Program-made: the position numbers and the translations under genes
Shown here: positions 1 to 5,940 of the stretch, one piece after another
Layout of the letters: each line of letters begins with the position of its first letter
How positions within the stretch are numbered: position 1 is the stretch's first letter
Assembly (NCBI GenBank): GCA_023247935.1
Contig: JAHFFM010000113.1
Span: 1 to 6,452, forward strand
DNA length: 6,452 bases
Reading direction: 5' to 3'
From: Candidatus Omnitrophota bacterium
GTDB lineage: Bacteria > Omnitrophota > Gorgyraeia > 2-02-FULL-51-18
Notes under the pieces: generated by a model
What the model was told of the DNA's origin: nothing
The model's database searches: none
What the model saw: the letters and a program-made list of their open reading frames with translations, nothing else

Positions 1-1
1 G

Positions 2-577
2 AAGGATAAAGGCGCGGTTGTTGTGGATGCCGACATGGTGGCGCGAAAACTCACTGAAAAAGGCAAGCCCTTATTCGAAGCGATCGTGAAATTTTTCGGA
101 AAGCAATTTGTGGATAAAAAAGGCGTCCTCGACCGCCGCAAACTGGCATTGCACGTTTTTAGTCACCCCAAAGACCTTAAAAAATTGAATGTCATCGTGC
201 ATCCGGGCGTGATTCTCGAGCTTTACAAGGAGATTGATAAGCATCGTTCCAAAAAAGGATTTTTGATTCTGGATGCGCCTTTGCTTTTTGAATCCAAAAT
301 GGAAAAATTGGCGGATTACTCGGTTGTGATTAAGGCCAGCGAGTCAAACATGCTTTCCCGCGCTTCCCGTCGTGGCATTCCCAGCGCACTTGCCCGGAAA
401 ATTCTGGCGGCTCAATGGCCTGTGATGAAAACGGCGCGTCTGGCTGATTTTGTTATTGATAACGACGGAACGATTTTGGACCTCAAACATCGCGTTAAAA
501 GTATTTTGAACGAAATTTTAAAAAAGCAACAAGAACGCGAGAGTGAGTACGTTCTTTCCGCGTCTAAAAATATCTAA
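2..577 (+). CDS. coaE: Dephospho-CoA kinase CoaE, 5' end cut off by the window
   Basis: CoaE phosphorylates the 3'-hydroxyl of dephospho-CoA with ATP, the last step of coenzyme A synthesis, in the cytosol. The frame is open from base 2, so the gene starts upstream; the GTG at 23 is internal, because the residues before it already read into the family's VVVDAD segment (E. coli VIDAD). Visible family marks are DAD-MVAR, the HP pair after the RRK-L helix, the LDAPLLFES strand-loop (E. coli VVPLLVE), the arginine-rich lid around RASRRG, AAQ, and the closing ADFVIDNDG. About 191 codons are present. By comparison with E. coli roughly 25 N-terminal residues are missing, including the GxGKS P-loop, so ATP-binding integrity cannot be judged. 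The tail after VIDNDG is lysine- and glutamate-rich and ordinary. It stops at TAA 575-577, 78 bases before rho. Identity is secure; the true start is unknown. Confidence 0.93.
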   Translation, partial: KDKGAVVVDADMVARKLTEKGKPLFEAIVKFFGKQFVDKKGVLDRRKLALHVFSHPKDLKKLNVIVHPGVILELYKEIDKHRSKKGFLILDAPLLFESKMEKLADYSVVIKASESNMLSRASRRGIPSALARKILAAQWPVMKTARLADFVIDNDGTILDLKHRVKSILNEILKKQQERESEYVLSASKNI

Positions 578-581
578 AAAA

Positions 582-641
582 GAGGAGTGCAGTTGAGTTG
601 TGAGTAGTGAGGTCTCACAACTTAACCTCATCCTCATTACA
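582..641. repeat. Heptamer-phased palindrome between coaE and rho
   Basis: Three units with a 7-base period, AGTTGAG (591), TTGTGAG (598) and TAGTGAG (605), are followed by a complementary half. Bases 592-604 pair with 614-626: 13 base pairs including one G-U, around a 9-base loop. An outer GAGGA (582-586) pairs with TCCTC (631-635). No T run follows, so this is not a standard intrinsic terminator. On the + strand the right half (614-643) contains no G and is rich in C. The rho Shine-Dalgarno lies just downstream. Function is unknown; see findings for the shared pattern. Confidence 0.7.
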
Positions 642-655
642 TAGGAGAGTAGTGA

Positions 656-1915
656 ATGGACATTGATCTGGCGAAGTTAAAAAAAATGAAAATGTCGGAG
701 CTGAACGAGCTGGCGCATAAAATGAAAGTCGTCTCTTTCAGCGGCTTGAAAAAACAGGATCTTATTTTCAAGATTCTTCAGGCACAGCCCGAAAAAGACG
801 GGGTGATGATCGGCGAAGGAGTGCTTGAAATTCTTCAAGACGGCTTCGGCTTTTTACGCTCTCCGAATTACAACTATTTGCCATGCCCGGACGACATTTA
901 TGTGTCGCCTTCGCAAATCCGCAAATTCAATCTCCGCACCGGCGATACCGTGCGCGGCCAGATTCGCCCTCCCAAGGAAGGTGAAAGATACTTTGCGATG
1001 CTTATGGTGGAAAAAGTTAACTTTGAATCACCGGATGAAGCGCGCGATAAAATCCTTTTTGATAATTTGACGCCGATTTATCCCAATGAAAAATGGCAGC
1101 TCGAAAATCAGCCTACGGAAGTTTCCACCCGTATTCTGGATCTTCTGGCGCCGATTGGAAAAGGCCAACGTGGTTTGATCGTGGCGCCGCCTTATAGCGG
1201 TAAAACCGTGCTGCTTCAAAAAGTCGCCAACAGCATCACCACCAATCATCCGGATGCGGTGCTTATCGTGCTTCTGATTGATGAAAGACCGGAAGAAGTC
1301 ACGGACATGCAGCGTTTGGTGAAAGGCGAAGTCGTCAGCTCCACGTTCGACGAACCGGCCGAACGCCACGTGCAGGTTGCGGAAATGGTTATCGAGAAAG
1401 CGAAGCGTCTGGTTGAATGCAGAAAAGACGTCGTGATTCTTTTGGACTCCATCACGCGTCTTGCCCGCGCTTACAACACAACCGTTCCGCATTCAGGTAA
1501 GATTCTATCGGGCGGCGTGGACTCAAACGCGCTTCATAAACCGAAACGGTTTTTTGGCGCCGCACGCTCCATTGAAGAAGGCGGGAGTTTAACGATCATC
1601 GCAACTGCTTTGGTGGATACCGGCAGCCGCATGGACGAAGTGATCTTTGAAGAATTCAAAGGCACAGGCAACTCGGAAGTGCAGCTGGATCGCAATTTGT
1701 TCCAACGCCGCATTTATCCGGCCATTGACATCAAACGTTCCAACACGCGCCGAGAAGAGCTGCTCGTGGAAAAAGATGATTTGGCTAAAATATGGGTTTT
1801 GCGCAAAGTGCTGAACGAATTGAACAGCGCGGAAGCCATGGAATTATTGATTGAGAAGGTCTCAAAAACAAAAACAAATAAAGATTTTTTGAAGAGCATG
1901 AATAAGGCAAGTTAA
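656..1915 (+). CDS. rho: Transcription termination factor Rho
   Basis: Rho is the hexameric RNA-dependent ATPase/helicase that loads on C-rich nascent RNA and strips RNA polymerase from DNA. The 419 residues match the length of E. coli Rho and align along the whole protein. Residues 1-45 form the Rho_N helical domain. About 55-125 form the cold-shock-like RNA-binding domain ([34 protein letters not shown]). The rest is the RecA-type ATPase, with a Walker A at 178-184, the [10 protein letters not shown] segment, Walker B in [11 protein letters not shown], the [20 protein letters not shown]-loop region, the EFKGTGN R-loop and the arginine-finger region [10 protein letters not shown]. One oddity is that Walker A reads PPYSGKT; Y180 takes the place of E. 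coli K181 (PPKAGKT), while the essential Lys (K183) and Thr are kept. The ATG at 656 has a well-placed AGGAG (643-647, 8-base spacer). A palindromic, C-rich leader precedes it, and rpmE follows after 97 bases. Confidence 0.98.
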   Translation: MDIDLAKLKKMKMSELNELAHKMKVVSFSGLKKQDLIFKILQAQPEKDGVMIGEGVLEILQDGFGFLRSPNYNYLPCPDDIYVSPSQIRKFNLRTGDTVRGQIRPPKEGERYFAMLMVEKVNFESPDEARDKILFDNLTPIYPNEKWQLENQPTEVSTRILDLLAPIGKGQRGLIVAPPYSGKTVLLQKVANSITTNHPDAVLIVLLIDERPEEVTDMQRLVKGEVVSSTFDEPAERHVQVAEMVIEKAKRLVECRKDVVILLDSITRLARAYNTTVPHSGKILSGGVDSNALHKPKRFFGAARSIEEGGSLTIIATALVDTGSRMDEVIFEEFKGTGNSEVQLDRNLFQRRIYPAIDIKRSNTRREELLVEKDDLAKIWVLRKVLNELNSAEAMELLIEKVSKTKTNKDFLKSMNKAS

Positions 1916-1920
1916 CAATT

Positions 1921-1977
1921 TCTAGCGGATAGCGGATAGGGGTTAGGAAACCTGTCTCCTATACGCTATCCGCTAGA
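1921..1977. repeat. Heptamer-phased palindrome between rho and rpmE
   Basis: A near-perfect inverted repeat: 1921-1940 pairs with 1958-1977 at 19 of 20 positions (the one mismatch is G1935 against A1963), with a 17-base loop. Each arm is itself a tandem heptamer array. On the + strand TAGCGGA occurs at 1923 and 1930, followed by TAG-phased degenerate units at 1937 and 1944. On the - strand TAGCGGA covers 1969-1975, followed by TAGCGTA, TAGGAGA and CAGGTTT. A small GGTT/AACC pair (1941-1944 with 1949-1952) lies in the loop. The bases after the stem (AGCACGATTATTTT) are not an immediate T run, so an intrinsic terminator is possible but atypical. No clear target-site duplication flanks it. Confidence 0.8.
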
Positions 1978-2012
1978 GCACGATTATTTTATTTAATGAA
2001 AGGGATAATTCA

Positions 2013-2216
2013 ATGAAAGACGCAATTCATCCAAAATACGCAGAAACCACGATTACCTGCAATTGCGGATCGGTGATCCATACCCGGTCCACGAAGCAGA
2101 ATATTCGTGTGGAAATTTGTTCCACTTGCCATCCGTTTTTTACCGGTAAGCACAAATTTATCGACAGTGCCGGTCGCGTGGAGAAATTCCAAAAACGCTA
2201 CTCTAAGAAAAGCTGA
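2013..2216 (+). CDS. rpmE: 50S ribosomal protein L31, zinc-binding type
   Basis: L31 is a small protein of the 50S subunit that helps bridge to the 30S head. The 67 residues show the zinc-binding (C+) form: a CxC pair at C16 and C18 and a CxxC pair at C36 and C39. The family-typical N-terminus (MKDAIHPKY) and the [28 protein letters not shown] block are also present. The lysine-rich C-terminus ends at TGA 2214-2216. The ATG at 2013 has GAAAGGGA (1998-2005) about 8 bases upstream, a usable Shine-Dalgarno. Proteins of this zinc form are known in other bacteria as a zinc reserve, swapped under zinc limitation for a cysteine-free paralogue. No Zur-like operator was recognised here. Position between rho and prfA is a common arrangement. 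Confidence 0.97.
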   Translation: MKDAIHPKYAETTITCNCGSVIHTRSTKQNIRVEICSTCHPFFTGKHKFIDSAGRVEKFQKRYSKKS

Positions 2217-2220
2217 TTTA

Positions 2221-2302
2221 GCTGGCAGCCAGCAGCCAACAGCTGGCAGCAAAGGATAGTTTTGCTGCCAGCCGCAGACTGTAAGCTGCAAGCAAGCTTG
2301 CT
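2221..2302. repeat. Heptamer-phased palindrome filling the rpmE-prfA gap
   Basis: The gap is almost wholly made of 7-base units. On the + strand GCTGGCA (2221), GCCAGCA (2228), GCCAACA (2235) and GCTGGCA again (2242) follow each other without spacers. On the - strand GCTGGCA covers 2266-2272 and is followed by GTCTGCG, GCTTACA and GCTTGCA, ending at base 2293. The core 2242-2253 pairs perfectly with 2261-2272 (12 base pairs, 7-base loop). The last 12 bases, 2291-2302, form a perfect palindrome (AGCAAGCTTGCT) that touches the prfA ATG. No T run follows the main stem. Confidence 0.78.
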
Positions 2303-3370
2303 ATGCGTTTTCTTAAAAAATTAGAAGAGAAGGTTCGTCGTCACTCTGAAGTGGAGAAACTTCTCCAGGATCCGGCAGTGACACAGGACCAGACACGCCT
2401 TCGAGAGCTTGGCAAGGAATTGCGCGTCCTTGAAAAAATCGTGACTATTTACCGTGATTTCAAAAAAAATGAAGAAGAGCTCGTTCATGCTAAAGAAATG
2501 GCTACGGATAAAAGCCATGCCGCCGACTGGGTGGAAATGGCCAGGCAGGAATTAACTCTTCTTGAGGAAAAACAAGCCAGGCTTGTTAAGGAAATCGAAG
2601 GTTATTTGGTTCAAGCGGACCCGGCTTTCTCAAAAAACGTTATTTTGGAAATACGCGCCGGTACAGGCGGTCTTGAGGCCGGGCTTTTCGCCGCTGAGTT
2701 ATTCCGCACCTACAGCAAGTTTGCCCAAAACAATGGTTTTAAGGTAGAAGTTTTGTCCAGCTCCATTAATGAGGCGGGCGGCGTCAAAGAAATTGTCGCG
2801 GGCATCAACGGAGAGGGCGCCTATGGGAAATTTCGTTTTGAAAGTGGAACGCATCGCGTCCAACGCGTGCCAGCCACCGAAGCTCAGGGCCGGATTCATA
2901 CTTCAGCCGTGACGGTCGCGATTTTGCCCGAAGTCGAGGAAGTGGAAATTGAAATCAAGCCCGAGGAAATCCGCATCGACGTTTTCCGTTCGGGCGGTCC
3001 AGGCGGCCAAAGTGTGAACACCACGGACTCCGCGGTTCGCATCACGCATATTCCCACCGGCCTTACCGTCAGTTGCCAGGATGAAAAATCTCAACTCAAA
3101 AATAAACAAAAAGCGCTCAAAATTTTACGCGCCCGGCTGTTTGACAAAATTACCTCGGAACGCAATTCAGAATTAGCCAAACAGCGCAAAGAGCAGGTCG
3201 GTTCAGGCGACAGAAGTGAAAAAATTCGCACGTATAATTTCCCGGACCGCCGTGTAACGGATCACCGTGTCGGTCTCACGGTTTATAATCTCGAAGAAGT
3301 TCTCGAAGGGAAGATAAGCGCTTTTATCGACGCGCTCACCGAAGCCGAGATTGAAAAACAATTGTCATGA
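2303..3370 (+). CDS. prfA: Peptide chain release factor 1
   Basis: RF1 reads UAA and UAG stop codons in the ribosomal A site and triggers peptide release. The 355 residues are close to E. coli RF1 (360). Residues 1-100 are the helical, charged N-terminal domain. Codon-recognition residues are at 190-192, PAT within HRVQRVPATE; this PxT tripeptide marks RF1, whereas RF2 carries SPF. The catalytic loop is SGGPGGQ with GGQ at 234-236. EIRAGTGG and GRIHTSA are further family marks. No internal frameshift site of the RF2 type is present. The ATG at 2303 is the first possible start, because an in-frame TAA lies at 2282-2284. No Shine-Dalgarno is visible: the bases before the start belong to the repeat element. 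The stop codon overlaps the start of prmC (ATGA, 3367-3370). Confidence 0.98.
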   Translation: MRFLKKLEEKVRRHSEVEKLLQDPAVTQDQTRLRELGKELRVLEKIVTIYRDFKKNEEELVHAKEMATDKSHAADWVEMARQELTLLEEKQARLVKEIEGYLVQADPAFSKNVILEIRAGTGGLEAGLFAAELFRTYSKFAQNNGFKVEVLSSSINEAGGVKEIVAGINGEGAYGKFRFESGTHRVQRVPATEAQGRIHTSAVTVAILPEVEEVEIEIKPEEIRIDVFRSGGPGGQSVNTTDSAVRITHIPTGLTVSCQDEKSQLKNKQKALKILRARLFDKITSERNSELAKQRKEQVGSGDRSEKIRTYNFPDRRVTDHRVGLTVYNLEEVLEGKISAFIDALTEAEIEKQLS

Positions 3371-4215
3371 GTAAAAAACTTACAGCCTTAACGGAATCCA
3401 GTCAGGGGATTCCGCGGCACGAAATCGAAGCTCTGATTTGTCATTACGGGCGTATGAGCCGTCTCGAATTTTTTACCCATGAGAAAATTTTATCCGCCAG
3501 CGCCAAAGCCGCCGTCAGTCGTGCGCTTCAAAAAAGAAGAAGGGGTATTCCGTTGGCCTACGTCACCAAAAAAGCGCCTTTTTGGGGGCATGAGTTTTTT
3601 GTGCAGCCTGGCGCGCTTATTCCGAGGCCGGAAACGGAGCGTTTGGTAGAAGAGGTTTTGGGTGTTTTAAAAGCCGATTTTTCAGGAAAAAAACCTGAAA
3701 TTCTTGATTTGGGCACCGGTTCCGGCTGCATAGCCGTTTGTTTGACTTTGGAATGGCCCGCCTGTAAAATGACCGCGCTTGACACCAGTCTGAAGGCGCT
3801 TGAAATAGCCCGCAAGAATATCGAACTATTTGGCTTAGGCCAAAAAATACGGTTGGTTCATAGTCAGCTCTTTGAATCGGTTGGGGTAAAAATCCCCGCA
3901 TGGGATATTATTGTTTCCAATCCTCCTTATGTGCCTTCGGGGGAATTGCCGGGCCTTTCCCGTGAAGTCCGGAATGAGCCTGTGACCGCTTTGGATGGAG
4001 GGTATGACGGTTTGGATATTGTAAATGAAATTTTGGAACAGGCGCCCCGATATTTGAAGCCGGGTGGTTCTATTTTGATGGAAATTGGTGATAATCAATC
4101 AAAGAAGCTTGCCACAAAGTGGGGTAAGCGGACGGAATACGAATCATTTCGATTTGAAAAAGATTTGAACGGAATAAAACGAATATTAATCGCAAGAAAG
4201 AAAGCGAAAAGCTAA
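3367..4215 (+). CDS. prmC: Release-factor glutamine N5-methyltransferase PrmC (HemK)
   Basis: PrmC uses S-adenosylmethionine to methylate the glutamine of the GGQ loop in release factors, raising their activity. Its substrate RF1 (Q236) is encoded directly upstream with a four-base ATGA overlap, so translational coupling is likely; no strong Shine-Dalgarno is seen. The 282 residues are a normal family length. About 1-75 form the helical substrate-binding domain (shown by SRLEFFTHE and RRRGIPLAYV). The FWGHEFFVQPGALIPRPETE stretch leads into the methyltransferase fold. The SAM-binding motif I is LDLGTGSG around 113-120, and the acidic strand end after it is ALDTS. The catalytic NPPY is at 185-188 and holds the target glutamine amide. 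LDGGYDGLDIV and the GGSILMEIG strand complete the fold. The Rossmann part is clearly HemK-type because of NPPYVPSGEL rather than a DNA-methylase context. Confidence 0.97.
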   Translation: MSKKLTALTESSQGIPRHEIEALICHYGRMSRLEFFTHEKILSASAKAAVSRALQKRRRGIPLAYVTKKAPFWGHEFFVQPGALIPRPETERLVEEVLGVLKADFSGKKPEILDLGTGSGCIAVCLTLEWPACKMTALDTSLKALEIARKNIELFGLGQKIRLVHSQLFESVGVKIPAWDIIVSNPPYVPSGELPGLSREVRNEPVTALDGGYDGLDIVNEILEQAPRYLKPGGSILMEIGDNQSKKLATKWGKRTEYESFRFEKDLNGIKRILIARKKAKS

Positions 4216-4253
4216 GTTTGAAAAACAAAAAGTTCATGAGCCGTTTTGCGGCC

Positions 4254-4259
4254 TATAAT
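4254..4259 (+). promoter_or_regulatory. Possible -10 box upstream of murA
   Basis: A perfect TATAAT lies 64 bases before the murA start, in the 107-base gap after prmC. The best upstream hexamer, TTCATG at 4233-4238, matches TTGACA at only three positions and leaves a short 15-base spacer. There is no TGn extension. It could be a murA/rpsP/trmD promoter, since this is the widest gap in the window, but an AT-rich chance match is also possible. Confidence 0.3.
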
Positions 4260-4262
4260 AAA

Positions 4263-4277
4263 AGTCGCGCAGCGACT
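4263..4277. repeat. Mini-hairpin in the prmC-murA gap
   Basis: AGTCGC (4263-4268) and GCGACT (4272-4277) form a perfect six-base-pair stem with the three-base loop GCA. It lies between the TATAAT box and the heptamer array. No T run follows, so it is not a standard terminator. A similar small hairpin occurs before trmD (5916-5930). Confidence 0.55.
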
Positions 4278-4284
4278 CAGCAGC

Positions 4285-4312
4285 TCTTCACTCCTCACTC
4301 TTCACTTTTCGT
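4285..4312. repeat. Direct heptamer array upstream of murA
   Basis: TCTTCAC (4285), TCCTCAC (4292) and TCTTCAC (4299) follow each other exactly in 7-base phase, with a degenerate fourth unit TTTTCGT (4306). Unlike the other three arrays it has no visible inverted partner in the gap. On the + strand bases 4284-4310 contain no G and about 12 C, so the RNA would be unstructured and rich in UC steps. It ends ten bases before the murA ATG and takes the place where a ribosome-binding site would be expected. Confidence 0.7.
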
Positions 4313-4322
4313 TATATAGATT

Positions 4323-5591
4323 ATGGATAAACTCATCATTGAGGGCGGTAAACGCCTTGAGGGAACGGTGGAAGTCAGCGGCGCGAAAAATTCAGCGCTG
4401 CCTATTTTAGCTGCCGCATTTCTTTCCAAAGAAAAATCCGTGATCAAAAATGTCCCGCAGGTCGCGGATATTTTCACCATGGTCAAGATCATGAAATCCA
4501 TGGGCGCCAAAGTCAATCACGCGGCGGATACGGTTGAAATTGATTCTTCGAACGTCAAAAATCCCATTTTGACTTATAAGCTTGTGAGCACCATGCGCGG
4601 CTCCATTTGTTTTTTAGGGCCGCTTTTGGCTCGTTTCGGCCAGGCGCAAGTTTCTTTTCCGGGGGGATGCGTGATTGGTCCTCGTCCGATTGATTTACAC
4701 ATCAAGGGCGTCAAAGCGTTGGGTGCGGATGTGATTTTGGAACATGGTTATGTTTTGGCGAAGGCAAAGCAGCTTAAAGGTCGCCGGTTATTTCTGGGAG
4801 GCGCTTTTGGTTCGAGTGTTTTAGCAACGGCTAATGTCATGATGGCTGCTACGCTGGCCAAAGGTAAAACAGTTATTGATAATGCAGCCTGCGAGCCGGA
4901 GGTTGTTGATCTTGGAAATTTTTTGAAGAAAATGGGCGCAAAAATTGAAGGTTTGGGTTCACCTTCTATTGAAGTTGAAGGCGTTAAAAAATTACATGGC
5001 GCGACTTATTCCGTGATTCCGGACCGTATCGAAGCAGGAACTTATGTGATTGCTTCCGCGATGACAAAAGGGGATGTGACGCTTAAAAATCTCAATCTTA
5101 ATGTGTTGGGCGCCATGTTGGATAAACTGCGGGATGCTGGCGTGCACATCATAGAAAAAAATGGGCATGTGCGTGTTCGCCGTGAGCGGGTTTTGAAGCC
5201 GGTTTCCGTGACGACGCTGCCGTACCCTGGTTTTCCGACGGATTTGCAGGCACAGATGATGGCTTTGATGTGCATTGTGCCGGGCATAAGCGTGATTACC
5301 GAAAAAATTTATCCGGAGCGGTTCATGCATGTTTCAGAATTGAACCGCATGGGAGCGAATATTATTCTCGAAGGGAATAGCGCTATTGTGGGTGGAAAAA
5401 AAATGCTTTCGGGTGCGCAGGTAATGGCTTCTGACCTTCGCGCGAGCGCGGCCCTGGTTTTGGCGGGTCTTGTGGCCGAAGGTTCCACTGAAGTTTCTCG
5501 CGTGTATCATTTGGATCGCGGGTACGAAAATTTAGTGCAGAAACTTCAGTCTTTGGGAGCGAGAATAACAAGAGAGAAGGATTTCAGGTAA
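4323..5591 (+). CDS. murA: UDP-N-acetylglucosamine 1-carboxyvinyltransferase MurA
   Basis: MurA transfers enolpyruvate from phosphoenolpyruvate to UDP-N-acetylglucosamine, the first committed step of peptidoglycan synthesis, in the cytosol. The 422 residues match the family (E. coli 419). Visible active-site residues are K22 and N23 in SGAKNSAL, C116 in [18 protein letters not shown] (the cysteine that fosfomycin alkylates), D307 in [10 protein letters not shown]373 in [12 protein letters not shown] and R399 in HLDRGYENL. The retained cysteine, rather than the aspartate seen in some resistant species, predicts a fosfomycin-sensitive enzyme; this is inference. The ATG at 4323 starts exactly at the conserved N-terminus and is preceded by an in-frame TAG at 4317-4319, so no earlier start is possible. 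No Shine-Dalgarno is visible before it. It implies a cell with peptidoglycan. rpsP follows after 28 bases, probably co-transcribed. Confidence 0.98.
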   Translation: MDKLIIEGGKRLEGTVEVSGAKNSALPILAAAFLSKEKSVIKNVPQVADIFTMVKIMKSMGAKVNHAADTVEIDSSNVKNPILTYKLVSTMRGSICFLGPLLARFGQAQVSFPGGCVIGPRPIDLHIKGVKALGADVILEHGYVLAKAKQLKGRRLFLGGAFGSSVLATANVMMAATLAKGKTVIDNAACEPEVVDLGNFLKKMGAKIEGLGSPSIEVEGVKKLHGATYSVIPDRIEAGTYVIASAMTKGDVTLKNLNLNVLGAMLDKLRDAGVHIIEKNGHVRVRRERVLKPVSVTTLPYPGFPTDLQAQMMALMCIVPGISVITEKIYPERFMHVSELNRMGANIILEGNSAIVGGKKMLSGAQVMASDLRASAALVLAGLVAEGSTEVSRVYHLDRGYENLVQKLQSLGARITREKDFR

Positions 5592-5619
5592 TAGTTAGGT
5601 TTATTAAAGAGGAGGAAGT

Positions 5620-5865
5620 ATGGCAGTAGTTATTCGGCTTAAGTCCGTTGGAACAAAAAAGAAAATCAAGCACCGTATCGTCGTGACGGATTCCAAATCC
5701 CCGCGTGATGGCCGCTTCATTGAAGAAGTGGGTGTTTGGGACCCTTCTAAAGAACCACCGATCCTGACCGTTAAAAAAGAACGGGTTGAGCATTGGATCA
5801 AAAACGGAGCCAAGCCATCGGACACAGTCCGCACGATTCTAAATAAAGCCGCGAAAAAGAAATAA
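5620..5865 (+). CDS. rpsP: 30S ribosomal protein S16
   Basis: S16 is a 30S subunit protein that binds 16S rRNA early and stabilises the body of the subunit. The 81 residues equal the usual bacterial length (E. coli 82). The family N-terminus MAVVIRLKSVGTKKK is clear, as are HRIVVTDSKSPRDGRFIEEVGVWDP and the C-terminal helix region ERVEHWIKNGAKPSDTVRTIL, ending in a lysine-rich tail. The start ATG has the strongest Shine-Dalgarno in the window, AGAGGAGG (5608-5615), four bases before it. This fits high expression of a ribosomal protein. In many bacteria the next genes are a KH-domain protein or rimM, then trmD and rplS; here trmD follows directly after a 75-base gap. Confidence 0.98.
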   Translation: MAVVIRLKSVGTKKKIKHRIVVTDSKSPRDGRFIEEVGVWDPSKEPPILTVKKERVEHWIKNGAKPSDTVRTILNKAAKKK

Positions 5866-5883
5866 CCGGCGCTAAACAGACAA

Positions 5884-5914
5884 TGTAGGGGCGCCCCTTG
5901 TGGGCGCCCTAACA
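5884..5914. repeat. GC-rich REP-like palindrome between rpsP and trmD
   Basis: GGGCGCCC at 5889-5896 pairs perfectly with GGGCGCCC at 5902-5909 across the loop CTTGT. A G-U pair, one mismatch and three more pairs (TGT with ACA) extend it to 5884-5914. It differs from the heptamer arrays in the other gaps. The pattern GTAGGGGCG...CTTGTGG...CGCCC resembles palindromes I recall from intergenic regions of many unrelated bacteria; that likeness is from memory. No T run follows the stem, so a terminator role is not supported. Confidence 0.65.
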
Positions 5915-5915
5915 T

Positions 5916-5934
5916 GAGCGGAGACCGCTCCGCT
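5916..5934. repeat. Small hairpin immediately before trmD
   Basis: GAGCGG (5916-5921) pairs with CCGCTC (5925-5930) around the loop AGA. An alternative register pairs AGCGGA (5917-5922) with TCCGCT (5929-5934). It ends within ten bases of the trmD start and covers the position where a Shine-Dalgarno would sit. It could affect trmD translation, but nothing shows that it does. Confidence 0.5.
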
Positions 5935-5940
5935 TCCAAA

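Noticed and set aside
23..25. GTG at 23 as the true coaE start
   Set aside because: The reading frame upstream is open and already encodes the conserved strand before DAD; starting here would lack the P-loop.
1028..1492. 154-codon open frame on the - strand
   Set aside because: It lies wholly inside rho, antisense, with no family features; rho is unmistakable in its frame.
1921..1994. Intrinsic terminator after rho
   Set aside because: The stem is strong, but the following bases AGCACGATTATTTT put the T-rich part too far downstream and interrupted.
2010..2291. 93-codon open frame on the - strand over rpmE and the repeat gap
   Set aside because: Its N-terminal part is only the translated heptamer array and the rest is antisense to rpmE.
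2303..3370. Release factor 2 with programmed frameshift
   Set aside because: The codon-recognition tripeptide is PAT (RF1), not SPF, and the frame is continuous with no internal early stop.
582..4312. CRISPR array as the explanation for the repeats
   Set aside because: Units are 7 bases, contiguous, degenerate and different in each gap, with no spacers and no cas genes.
4992..5330. 112-codon - strand open frame within murA
   Set aside because: Shadow of the MurA coding sequence; no recognisable domain or start signal.
5604..5939. 111-codon open frame on the - strand over rpsP
   Set aside because: It is antisense to S16 and begins in the GC palindrome, which creates a chance open frame.
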